This document shows, in pieces, positions 1-6,249 of a stretch of 7,959 nucleotides of DNA. The notes under the pieces are model-generated. The model was not told the DNA's origin. It ran no database searches and saw only the letters and a program-made list of their open reading frames with translations. Every line of letters begins with the position of its first letter. The stretch's first letter is position 1. Both the position numbers and the translations under genes were made by a program. The stretch spans positions 1-7,959 of the forward strand of contig JBEBBU010000125.1 of the NCBI GenBank assembly GCA_041158225.1, written 5' to 3'. The DNA is from JBEBBU01 sp041158225 (lineage in GTDB: Bacteria > Pseudomonadota > Gammaproteobacteria > Methylococcales > Methylococcaceae).

Positions 1-90
1 ATTGGTGATCCTGACAACACCAGATGATGGAAACTGAACGGATGAAGACACAGAGCTTCGCGCAGGCAATGAACTACTTTTTTCGGTCAT
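1..90 (-). CDS. Possible N-terminal fragment of a serine-rich protein
   Basis: An ATG at base 90 on the minus strand opens a frame that stays open for 30 codons to the window edge. The peptide begins MTEKSSSLPARSS and contains ten serines in thirty residues, ending in a more hydrophobic VVRITN stretch. A weak GGA lies six bases before the ATG. The preceding minus-strand gene ends about 100 bases upstream, with a GC-rich hairpin between. I cannot assign a family from so little sequence. The unstructured serine-rich start could be a flexible N-terminal tail, or the frame could be open by chance. The evidence is the open frame, the start codon and the co-directional context only. Confidence 0.3.
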   Translation of the reverse strand, partial: MTEKSSSLPARSSVSSSVQFPSSGVVRITN

Positions 91-116
91 GGATAATCCG
101 GCTGATACAACGGTAG

Positions 117-145
117 AGGCCCCCGCTCGCGCAGAGGGGGTGCCT
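117..145. terminator. GC-rich hairpin, possible weak terminator
   Basis: An imperfect stem of eleven pairs: A117-C120 pairs with G142-T145, C121-C124 with G137-G140, and C126-C128 with G134-G136. There are single-base bulges at G125 and T141 and a five-base loop (129-133). It starts 43 bases beyond the stop of the 108-residue gene. No run of T follows on either strand, so it is not a canonical rho-independent terminator. It may still attenuate read-through or protect the 3' end of the leftward transcript. Confidence 0.4.
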
Positions 146-187
146 TGACTTCAGGAATGGGCAGAGTGGAGAGAAGCGGGAAACCAA

Positions 188-514
188 TCAGCGCTGACCG
201 CCGAGCCCCTTGGCTTCATTGACAGCATCCAGAGCGGCGCGACCGCCATCAACCAGCCCATCAACAATGGGATTTTCCTGTGGGATGGACTTGGCAATGA
301 AGACAGCGCCATACACCACGCCATAAGAAAACATATAGGAACTGGTGTAGGCAAAACGTGAAACCGAACGCATGACATCCACGTTTCCAAGATTTTCACG
401 TACCTTGGCAGCATCTTCAGTGGCATTATTGACAGCATCACGCATGGCATCCGACATGGATTTCAATGGATCCGCCTGAGTAAAACCTGCATCATTGGCA
501 GTGGCACTAGTCAT
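188..514 (-). CDS. Small protein of unknown function (108 aa)
   Basis: I do not recognise a named family. The start at 514 is supported by an AGGTGA ribosome-binding site about three bases before the ATG. Residues 1-50 are polar, rich in Ala, Asn and Asp, and probably helical. Residues 54-74 form a tyrosine-rich hydrophobic stretch (Y56, Y60, Y64, Y68) that could contact a membrane. Residues 74-97 hold AKSIP, then NPIV, then G86-x2-DG90 and an alanine-rich end. This last part resembles the C-terminal region of the EcsC-family protein encoded immediately upstream (gap 44 nt), and the two are probably co-transcribed. There is no signal peptide and no catalytic motif. A role with, or similar to, the EcsC tail is inference from the shared motif and adjacency. 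Confidence 0.75.
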   Translation of the reverse strand: MTSATANDAGFTQADPLKSMSDAMRDAVNNATEDAAKVRENLGNVDVMRSVSRFAYTSSYMFSYGVVYGAVFIAKSIPQENPIVDGLVDGGRAALDAVNEAKGLGGQR

Positions 515-558
515 GAATCACCTGTACAAAAGTTTCAAAAATAGGGGTTTTACAACCT

Positions 559-1617
559 TCAGGAAGGGACAGCGTCAGAAGCAACCATCAGGTCTGCCTC
601 TGTCTGCTGCTGGCACCATCGGGCAAAAACCCGGTCATGAGCCGCCTGACCATCACGCGCACCTGCAGCTGCACCATCTCGTGCGCCCTTGACCACCGGT
701 TCAGGCAATACCTTGGCGCCCACGGCGCCGATGGCTGCAACTGGCAGTGTAGTCACAAAGCCACTGCCGTAAGCACCGACATAAATCATTTCACGACCGA
801 GATAGACGATATCCTTGCCTACCGAATGACGCCTGGGCTCACTGGATGGAGGAATACGTTTGACTTTACCGTGCGCCCTGAGCCAGCGTTCCTGAAATAC
901 CCGCCGCGCAGTAACATCCAGACGATGGGTTTCTGTATTGTTGAGAATGAATGAAGCGAAATCACCGATGAGAGGAACCGCCTCAATGGCCATATCCTCA
1001 ACCAGATTTTCCTCTACACCCAGCATGCCAATTTCTTCAACAGGCTTGCGGCGGCGCGAACGCTGCTTCATCTCTACCAGTTCATAGAGACGCTGGCGCA
1101 GAGCCTGACGCTTTTCCGGATCATCGACAGTGGCCAGCTCCATGATCCCCAGCACATACTTGTGATCCTCGGGTGACTCAAGCTTGAAACCATAGCAATG
1201 ACCGATACGCACCACGGCATGCAGAGATGCTCTCAGCATCAGGGGCAACGCGGCAATTTCGGTCACAATGCCACCAATCCCCGCAGCAAACCCCTGCAGC
1301 ATGGCCTTGCATTCGGCACGAACACTGAATCGCTCAGCCAGACGGTCACATACTTCAAGTGGTTTGTCGTAAAGATCAGCGATATCACTGACACCCGCAC
1401 GCTTCATGACGCGCTGGGCATCGTGTCCGGTATCAATATGCTTGTCGAGCCCGTTCAGCATGGTATCAATCATGGAACGGTGTACCGTGACCCCCACCAA
1501 CCCCCGCAAGGGACGTCGAACGACACTGAAAGCAGATCCAAGGTAACTGGGCATCTCAGCCTTCCAGGCAGCGATCGCCTGAACCTGTTTTTCTTCATAA
1601 CTTGTCAGTTTTTGCAC
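559..1617 (-). CDS. EcsC family protein
   Basis: A 352-residue protein of the EcsC family. The family is named after the third gene of the Bacillus ecs operon, and its biochemical function is not established. Supporting features are the glycine- and alanine-rich hydrophobic segment at about residues 105-143, ending in the typical GHCYGF, and a second conserved helix region around 200-225 (EDMAIEAVPLIGDFASFI). The basic stretch RSRRRK at 186-191 lies between them. The C-terminal part (279-326) is glycine/alanine rich and contains AKVLPEP and GARDG repeats. No signal peptide is seen. The start is GTG at 1617, chosen because ACAGGA sits six bases upstream; no ATG alternative fits. A sigma70-like promoter lies about 40 bases upstream, and the gene is followed after 44 nt by the 108-residue gene. 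Membrane association is likely from composition but not shown. Confidence 0.85.
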   Translation of the reverse strand: MQKLTSYEEKQVQAIAAWKAEMPSYLGSAFSVVRRPLRGLVGVTVHRSMIDTMLNGLDKHIDTGHDAQRVMKRAGVSDIADLYDKPLEVCDRLAERFSVRAECKAMLQGFAAGIGGIVTEIAALPLMLRASLHAVVRIGHCYGFKLESPEDHKYVLGIMELATVDDPEKRQALRQRLYELVEMKQRSRRRKPVEEIGMLGVEENLVEDMAIEAVPLIGDFASFILNNTETHRLDVTARRVFQERWLRAHGKVKRIPPSSEPRRHSVGKDIVYLGREMIYVGAYGSGFVTTLPVAAIGAVGAKVLPEPVVKGARDGAAAGARDGQAAHDRVFARWCQQQTEADLMVASDAVPS

Positions 1618-1623
1618 GGATTA

Positions 1624-1629
1624 TCCTGT
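1624..1629 (-). promoter_or_regulatory. Ribosome-binding site of the EcsC gene
   Basis: Read on the minus strand this is ACAGGA, followed by six bases and then GTG at 1617. It decides the non-ATG start of the EcsC-family gene. Confidence 0.6.
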
Positions 1630-1654
1630 CTGTTCGAAGACCACACTTACAGCG

Positions 1655-1682
1655 AGCATATCATCATTAAAGACGAAATCAA
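1655..1682 (-). promoter_or_regulatory. Predicted sigma70 promoter for the EcsC gene
   Basis: On the minus strand a -35 box TTGATT (1682-1677) is followed by a 16-base spacer and a -10 box TATGCT (1660-1655). The -10 is preceded by TGA, giving an extended -10 (TGn). Transcription would begin near 1648 and leave a leader of about 31 bases that contains the ACAGGA site. The region between the permease stop and the EcsC start is 102 bases, long enough for an independent promoter. This is prediction by consensus only. Confidence 0.5.
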
Positions 1683-1684
1683 CT

Positions 1685-1706
1685 ATCGAAACTGTAAAAT
1701 TTCGAT
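1685..1706. promoter_or_regulatory. Inverted repeat upstream of the EcsC promoter
   Basis: A perfect 7-bp inverted repeat, ATCGAAA (1685-1691) and TTTCGAT (1700-1706), is separated by eight AT-rich bases. It sits two bases upstream of the predicted -35 box of the EcsC promoter, a usual position for an activator or regulator site. It is AT-rich and not followed by a T run on the minus strand, so a terminator for the permease gene is less likely. Confidence 0.35.
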
Positions 1707-1719
1707 GAAACCAGTCAGG

Positions 1720-2781
1720 CTATACGCCGTTGCCTGAGGGCATTTCCTGTTCATTCCAGTCACGCCAGAAAGAGATGAGTACAGCCATCAGGGTAGGCCC
1801 AAGGAACAGGCCTATCAGGCCCATACTTTCCACGCCGCCAAAAATGCCTAGCAGGGTAAGCAGGAAAGGTATCCGGACAGCACCACCTATAAGGTAGGGA
1901 CGGACATAATTATCAGCGATAAAGGTAATGATAAATCCATATATCAGAAGACCCACACCGGCTGATGCATGTCCATCCGTGATCAGATACAGGGATGCGG
2001 CACCAAAAACCAGCTTGGCCGCGAAGGGCACGAGAGCGACCACCGCAGTCAGCGCCCCCAGTAGCACGGGTTGCGGCAATCCGACGAACACATAGCCAAT
2101 CCCCAGAATGACCCCCTTGCCCATGCCAACCAGCAGCATGCCATTGACGGTGGCACGCACCGCTGTCATTGCATGTCGCGCATAACGTCCACCGGCATCG
2201 CCAAACAGGCTGTCGCAACGACTGACCATCTGCAACCCCAGGGCGCGCCCGTCACGATACAGAAAATACAGGGACAGCAGGATGATGAATCCGGACAGGA
2301 CATGGTGCAGCACGCGTTCCGCCAGTCGGGTGGTCATATCCAGCAAAGTCCCGAAACCGAGATCATTCAGGGCATTCTTGACCAGTTCGGGATTACCCAG
2401 AGTATCACTCCATGACTCGGCAGCCCAGGCGCCCAGTCCGGGTACATCCCTGACCCAGTCCGGCTGGGGAATACCCGTGACCTGGATCTGTGTCAGCAGG
2501 CGGGCAAGAATCTTGATTTCATGAGCCAGCATCACACCCGAAAAGGTTGCAGGCACAAGCAGCAGGAGGGTCACCATCAGTGTCATCAGCATGGGCAACA
2601 CAGGCTGGCAGATGCCGCATGCCGTCCGCTGCAGTTTTTCGTAAAGTGGCCAGGTGGCAAATACGATGATTACCGACCAGCCTATCGTCACCAGATAACC
2701 CTGCAAAACCCAGAGACTGGCAGCCATACAGGCCAGCGCAGCCAGGGTTGAGGGGCGCATTATTGTCATTATTTGTGTCAT
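1720..2781 (-). CDS. AI-2E family transporter (permease)
   Basis: A polytopic inner-membrane protein of the AI-2E transporter family (related to TqsA, YdiK and PerM). Numbering is from the ATG at 2781 (353 aa). A hydrophobic hairpin spans 11-44 and another helix 62-85. A soluble segment follows to about 160, and further helices lie near 161-177, 215-235, 238-258, 272-290 and 303-337. Family signatures seen are PxPVLLGALTAVVALVPF (236-253), DNYVRP (290-295) and GLIGLFLGP (321-329). Family members are credited with different activities, including AI-2 export and cation antiport, so the substrate here is unknown. The start is uncertain: the frame extends to a TTG at 2880, with ATG codons at 2835, 2781, 2769 and 2760, and none has a well-spaced Shine-Dalgarno site. 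I chose 2781 because the first membrane helix begins just after it. The gene is divergent from the mtaD-like gene. Confidence 0.88.
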   Translation of the reverse strand: MTQIMTIMRPSTLAALACMAASLWVLQGYLVTIGWSVIIVFATWPLYEKLQRTACGICQPVLPMLMTLMVTLLLLVPATFSGVMLAHEIKILARLLTQIQVTGIPQPDWVRDVPGLGAWAAESWSDTLGNPELVKNALNDLGFGTLLDMTTRLAERVLHHVLSGFIILLSLYFLYRDGRALGLQMVSRCDSLFGDAGGRYARHAMTAVRATVNGMLLVGMGKGVILGIGYVFVGLPQPVLLGALTAVVALVPFAAKLVFGAASLYLITDGHASAGVGLLIYGFIITFIADNYVRPYLIGGAVRIPFLLTLLGIFGGVESMGLIGLFLGPTLMAVLISFWRDWNEQEMPSGNGV

Positions 2782-2909
2782 ACTGGGAACATACCGGAAA
2801 AAAGCCAATGTAGCCCGGTCATGATAACAGGTCATGGCCTTATCGGCATGGATGCGATGTACGCACGACACTGGCGACAACCTTGAGGCAATCCCACAGG
2901 AATCTGGCC
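2782..2909. other. Divergent intergenic region
   Basis: This separates the leftward permease from the rightward mtaD-like gene and must carry the promoter of the five-gene rightward cluster. On inspection I find no pair of -35 and -10 boxes good enough to call on either strand. If the permease starts at one of its upstream codons, part of this region is coding. Confidence 0.4.
2898..2901 (+). promoter_or_regulatory. Ribosome-binding site of the mtaD-like gene
   Basis: AGGA lies eight bases before the ATG at 2910. It favours that start over the in-frame TTG at 2883, which would add nine residues unlike the family N-terminus. Confidence 0.55.
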
Positions 2910-4241
2910 ATGATCATTGACTCTCTCGTCTGTGCGCCCTGGATACTGCCAGTCCAGCCACTAGGCACCGTGCATGAAAACAGCGCCATCGCCATCCACC
3001 ACGGGCGCATTCTGGGCATTCACCCCAGGCATGAAGCACTTGAGCTTTATCAGCCGCTACAACTGCATGATCTGGAGCAGCATGTGCTGCTGCCCGGTTT
3101 CATCAATGCACACACCCATGCCCCCATGAGCCTGCTGCGTGGCTTCGCAGATGATCGTCCACTCATGGCCTGGTTGCATGAACACATCTGGCCAGCCGAA
3201 AGGCGCTGGCTCTCCCCCGACTGGATTCGTGATGGTGTGCGTCTGGCCATGGCTGAAATGCTGCGCAGTGGCACCACCTGCTTCAATGACATGTACTTTT
3301 TCCCTGAAGTCGTGATGCATGAGGCGCTTGAAACCGGCCTGCGCTGCTCTGGCGGCATGATTGTGATGGACTACCCAAGTGCATGGGCTGAGGATGTTGA
3401 CACCTATCTGCGTCAGGGGCTGGAAATGCGCGAACGCTTTCGCCACCATGCCCTGGCCAGTTTTGTATTCGCGCCACACGCGCCCTATACCGTCTCCGAT
3501 GGCACACTGGAACGTATCCGTACACTGGCGGATGAACTTGACTGCGGCATTCATATGCATGTACACGAAACCGCCCACGAAATAACCCAGAGTATTGAAC
3601 AGCACGGCGTTCGACCACTGGCACGTCTTGACCGTCTGGGCCTGCTCACACCCAGACTGATGGCTGTACACATGACCCAGCTACTGGCCAGCGAAATCGA
3701 TCTGCTGGCAGATCGCGGAGTATCGGTCATTCACTGCCCTGAATCCAACATGAAGCTGGCCAGCGGATTCTGCCCGGTAACGCCATTGCACCAGGCTGGT
3801 GTCACCTTGGCACTTGGCACCGATGGTGCCGCCAGTAATAATGATCTCGACATGCTCGGAGAGATGCGTTCCGCTGCCTTCATGGCCAAAGCGGTCAGCA
3901 TGGATCCATCCAGCATGCCTGCACATCAGGCGCTGCACTGTGCCACGCTAGGCGGCGCAACAGCCCTCGGCATCGATGCCGTCACCGGATCACTCAATCC
4001 GGGCAAGTGGGCTGACATGATTGCAGTCAATCTGGAGACACTGGAAACGCAGCCGTGTTTTGATGTCGCATCAACGCTGGTATATGCCGCTGACCGCAGA
4101 CAGGTCACCCACGCATGGGTGGCAGGCCGCCTCCTGATGCGTGAGCGCGAACTGACCAGCATGGATCTGGAGGATATCCAGCAGCGGACACGCCACTGGC
4201 AGCAGCAGATGCAAGTTAAAAACCGGCAGGATGCTGCCTGA
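2910..4241 (+). CDS. mtaD: 5'-methylthioadenosine / S-adenosylhomocysteine deaminase (TRZ/ATZ amidohydrolase)
   Basis: A cytosolic metal-dependent amidohydrolase of 443 residues, the usual family length. Members deaminate methylthioadenosine, S-adenosylhomocysteine or related purines; close homologues in Pseudomonas convert methylthioadenosine to methylthioinosine. Visible metal and catalytic residues are H68-x-H70 in INAHTHAPMS, H217 with E220 in HMHVHET, H254 in MAVHMTQL and D305 in LGTDGAASNN. The N-terminal segment (about 1-60) and the C-terminal segment (GKWADMIAVNL onward) form the flanking beta domain typical of the superfamily. The gene leads a rightward cluster, with ubiG 38 nt downstream. 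UbiG releases S-adenosylhomocysteine, so the pairing makes metabolic sense. Exact substrate preference cannot be read from sequence; guanine or 8-oxoguanine-like deamination is a less likely alternative. Confidence 0.87.
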   Translation: MIIDSLVCAPWILPVQPLGTVHENSAIAIHHGRILGIHPRHEALELYQPLQLHDLEQHVLLPGFINAHTHAPMSLLRGFADDRPLMAWLHEHIWPAERRWLSPDWIRDGVRLAMAEMLRSGTTCFNDMYFFPEVVMHEALETGLRCSGGMIVMDYPSAWAEDVDTYLRQGLEMRERFRHHALASFVFAPHAPYTVSDGTLERIRTLADELDCGIHMHVHETAHEITQSIEQHGVRPLARLDRLGLLTPRLMAVHMTQLLASEIDLLADRGVSVIHCPESNMKLASGFCPVTPLHQAGVTLALGTDGAASNNDLDMLGEMRSAAFMAKAVSMDPSSMPAHQALHCATLGGATALGIDAVTGSLNPGKWADMIAVNLETLETQPCFDVASTLVYAADRRQVTHAWVAGRLLMRERELTSMDLEDIQQRTRHWQQQMQVKNRQDAA

Positions 4242-4268
4242 TATCCCGACAGGGTAATGACTTTTTTT

Positions 4269-4273
4269 AAGGA
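4269..4273 (+). promoter_or_regulatory. Ribosome-binding site of ubiG
   Basis: AAGGA lies six bases before the ATG at 4280. It is a strong match with good spacing and fixes the ubiG start. Confidence 0.65.
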
Positions 4274-4279
4274 AACATC

Positions 4280-4990
4280 ATGACAGCTGTAAATGTTGAT
4301 CTGGGAGAGGTAAACAAGTTCGGGGCACAGGCCGAGCGCTGGTGGGATGAAACGGGCGATCTGAAAACCCTGCACCAGGTCAATCCGCTCCGCCTGCAGT
4401 TCATCCAGTCGCATATTGACCTCAAGGGCTGCACCGCACTGGATGTGGGCTGTGGCGGTGGCATCCTCAGTGAAGCCCTGGCCCGACACGGCGCCATCAC
4501 CACCGGCATTGACATGAGCGCCGAACTGATCGAGATTGCCCAGTTGCATGCCTTGGGTTCTGGCATCCATGAGGGCCTGGATTATCGCTGTATGAGTGCA
4601 GAATCACTCGCAGAAACCATGCCCGCCAGTTATGACCTGGTCACCTGCATGGAAATGCTTGAGCATGTCCCCAAACCTGAGGAAGTGGTCAGGGCCTGCG
4701 CCAGCATGGTCAGGCCCGGTGGACTGGTGTGCTTTTCCACGCTGAACCGCAATCTCAAATCCTGGCTGGGCGCCATCGTGGCGGCAGAATACCTGTTACG
4801 CATGCTGCCACGTGGAACCCATGATTTCTCAACTTTCATCCGCCCCTCTGAACTTGGTGCCTGGTGCCGGCGTCATGGCCTGGAACCGCTTGGTTTTGAG
4901 GGCATCAGCTATAACCCGCTGACCGCCAGCTTCAGTCTGTCTCCCGACATTGACATCAATTATCTGGCAGCATTCAGACGCGTCGACTGA
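4280..4990 (+). CDS. ubiG: Ubiquinone biosynthesis O-methyltransferase UbiG
   Basis: A 236-residue class I SAM-dependent methyltransferase of normal UbiG length. In ubiquinone synthesis UbiG performs both O-methylations, on the 2-polyprenyl-6-hydroxyphenol intermediate and on 3-demethylubiquinol, at the inner face of the membrane. Motif I is LDVGCGGGILSEAL (from residue 54), and the acidic residue closing strand beta-2 is D78 in GIDMS. The EMLEHVP segment and the FSTLNRN segment are also typical of UbiG. The N-terminus, with KFGAQAERWWDETGDLKTLHQVNPLRL, is diagnostic: this W-W-D-x-x-G-x-x-x-x-L-H-x-x-N-P-x-R pattern separates UbiG from generic methyltransferases. The stop codon overlaps the next ATG by one base (TGATG), so translation of the phosphatase is probably coupled. 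Confidence 0.96.
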   Translation: MTAVNVDLGEVNKFGAQAERWWDETGDLKTLHQVNPLRLQFIQSHIDLKGCTALDVGCGGGILSEALARHGAITTGIDMSAELIEIAQLHALGSGIHEGLDYRCMSAESLAETMPASYDLVTCMEMLEHVPKPEEVVRACASMVRPGGLVCFSTLNRNLKSWLGAIVAAEYLLRMLPRGTHDFSTFIRPSELGAWCRRHGLEPLGFEGISYNPLTASFSLSPDIDINYLAAFRRVD

Positions 4991-5676
4991 TGATGTCAGG
5001 AAAAGCTGTTCTGTTTGATCTGGATGGCACGCTGGTAGACAGCGCTGCCGACCTGATCAGCGCACTGGATCACGCACTGCAGGCAAGCGGTCTGCCCAGT
5101 ATTTCCGGGGAACTGGTACGTGAGCATGTATCCCACGGCGCCCGAGGCATGATGCGCGCTGCTACTGGCAGCAGTGATGAGCAACTGCTGGAAGAACTCG
5201 TCAACCGTATGCTTGCCCGCTACGAGCAGTATCTCGCGGTTGACACCCGTTTTTTTGACGGTATTGCCGAAATTCTGGATTATCTGGACAGCAACGGCAT
5301 TGCCTGGGGCATCATCACCAACAAGACCCAGCGTTTTACCATACCACTGGCCGAGGCGCTGCAACTTAAGCCCCCTATGGCCTGCCTGCTGAGCGGTGAT
5401 ACCCTGCCACAGAAAAAACCCCATCCAGCACCACTGCTTGAAGCGGCCATGCGCCTGAACTGCGCCCCCGAACACTGTGTCTATATTGGTGATGCAGAAA
5501 CTGATGTCATCGCAGGCCGGTCTGCAGGCATGACCACAGTTGTGGCTGCATGGGGCTATATCCCCCAAAACATTCATCCGGCTGACTGGCAAGGTGATGT
5601 CGTTGCCCAGTCACCGGCGGATCTGCTTCAGTGGCTCAAAACCTGCTTTTTCGCAGCCGGCCACGTAATCAAGTGA
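4990..5676 (+). CDS. mupP: HAD-family phosphatase, probable MupP (often labelled phosphoglycolate phosphatase Gph)
   Basis: A 228-residue HAD subfamily IA phosphatase. Motif I is FDLDGTLVDS with nucleophile D10 and general acid D12. Motif II is T110 in IITNKT, motif III is K143 in KKPHP, and motif IV is YIGDAETD with D168 and D172. The cap domain lies between motifs I and II. Generic annotation would call it phosphoglycolate phosphatase. The phosphatase directly downstream of ubiG in Pseudomonas was shown to be MupP, which hydrolyses N-acetylmuramic acid 6-phosphate in peptidoglycan recycling toward UDP-MurNAc with AmgK and MurU. The conserved position after an mtaD-like gene and ubiG, and the AWGYI-containing C-terminus, favour MupP; this is inference from synteny. 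A second ATG at 4993 would remove one residue. The 1-nt overlap with ubiG suggests coupling. Confidence 0.85.
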   Translation: MMSGKAVLFDLDGTLVDSAADLISALDHALQASGLPSISGELVREHVSHGARGMMRAATGSSDEQLLEELVNRMLARYEQYLAVDTRFFDGIAEILDYLDSNGIAWGIITNKTQRFTIPLAEALQLKPPMACLLSGDTLPQKKPHPAPLLEAAMRLNCAPEHCVYIGDAETDVIAGRSAGMTTVVAAWGYIPQNIHPADWQGDVVAQSPADLLQWLKTCFFAAGHVIK

Positions 5677-5691
5677 ACAGGTGAATCAAGC

Positions 5692-6246
5692 ATGTACGGT
5701 CGTGAACATATTGTGCTTCAGCGTGATGTCAACGCCATCCGCATTCCCGATGGTGATGCCATCACATTGCCGCAAGGCCATGTGATTGGACTTTTCCAGT
5801 CCCTCGGCGGAAATTATACGGTCACCACCGAATCCGGCCACATGGTACGGATTTCCGGTGCGGATGCGGATGCCATTGGCAAGGAACCCCCTGCATTACC
5901 ACCCCTGTCTGAGCAGAGCGATGTGGAAGCCATTGAAAATAATGTCTGGGAAGTACTGAAAACCGTGTTTGACCCTGAAATACCGGTCAATATTGTTGAT
6001 CTTGGTCTGGTGTACCACTGCCGCATCCGCCCCCCTGAAACAGGCGATCCGGGCCATACGGTTCACATCATCATGACACTGACGGCACCCGGATGTGGCA
6101 TGGGTCCCATCCTGCAGGGTGACGTGGAACAGGTCATCAGAAAGCTGCCAGGCGTGGGCCGCGTTCAGGTCGATGTCGTCTTTGATCCGCCCTGGAGCCG
6201 TGACCATATGTCCGAACTGGCCCGCCTGCAACTGAATATGGTATAA
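5692..6246 (+). CDS. sufT: Iron-sulfur cluster assembly protein SufT (MIP18/DUF59 family)
   Basis: A 184-residue SufT-type protein. SufT acts in cytosolic maturation of iron-sulfur proteins, as an auxiliary factor in transferring clusters to targets. Residues 1-65 are the SufT-specific N-terminal domain (REHIVLQRDV, PxGxxITLPQG, GGNYTV). Residues 80-180 are the MIP18/DUF59 domain with FDPEIPVNIVDLGLVY (93-108) and LTAPGCGMG, where C135 is the conserved cysteine. The C-terminal VDVVFDPPWSRDHMS is also typical of the family. AGGTGA precedes the ATG with normal spacing. The phosphatase ends 15 nt upstream and hemH begins 3 nt downstream. No other suf gene is in the window, so it is separated here from any sufBCDSE cluster. 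Confidence 0.93.
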   Translation: MYGREHIVLQRDVNAIRIPDGDAITLPQGHVIGLFQSLGGNYTVTTESGHMVRISGADADAIGKEPPALPPLSEQSDVEAIENNVWEVLKTVFDPEIPVNIVDLGLVYHCRIRPPETGDPGHTVHIIMTLTAPGCGMGPILQGDVEQVIRKLPGVGRVQVDVVFDPPWSRDHMSELARLQLNMV

Positions 6247-6249
6247 GTC

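Noticed and set aside
1715..1737. Six-pair inverted repeat TCAGGC/GCCTGA around the permease stop codon
   Set aside because: The stem is short, the loop is 11 bases and no T run follows on the minus strand; not enough for a terminator call.
2822..2843. GATAA/TTATC inverted repeat in the divergent region
   Set aside because: Only five pairs with mismatches inside, and not positioned against a recognisable promoter.
2782..2880. Upstream extension of the permease to a TTG at 2880 or ATG at 2835
   Set aside because: The extra residues are polar and unlike the family N-terminus. The AAGG before 2835 is only two bases from the ATG, too close for normal initiation, although 2835 cannot be fully excluded.
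2883..2909. TTG-started nine-residue extension of the mtaD-like protein
   Set aside because: The ATG at 2910 has a better-placed AGGA, and the family N-terminus begins there.
3057..3671. Minus-strand open frame of about 200 codons inside the mtaD-like gene
   Set aside because: It is antisense to the metal-binding core of a recognisable amidohydrolase, and no family resemblance is seen.
4249..4268. CCC/GGG mini-stem followed by seven T before ubiG, resembling a terminator
   Set aside because: The stem is only three or four pairs and the T run is separated from it. It more likely belongs to the ubiG leader just before the AAGGA site.
4996..5592. Minus-strand open frame of about 200 codons opposite the phosphatase
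   Set aside because: The plus strand carries all four HAD motifs; the antisense frame shows nothing recognisable.
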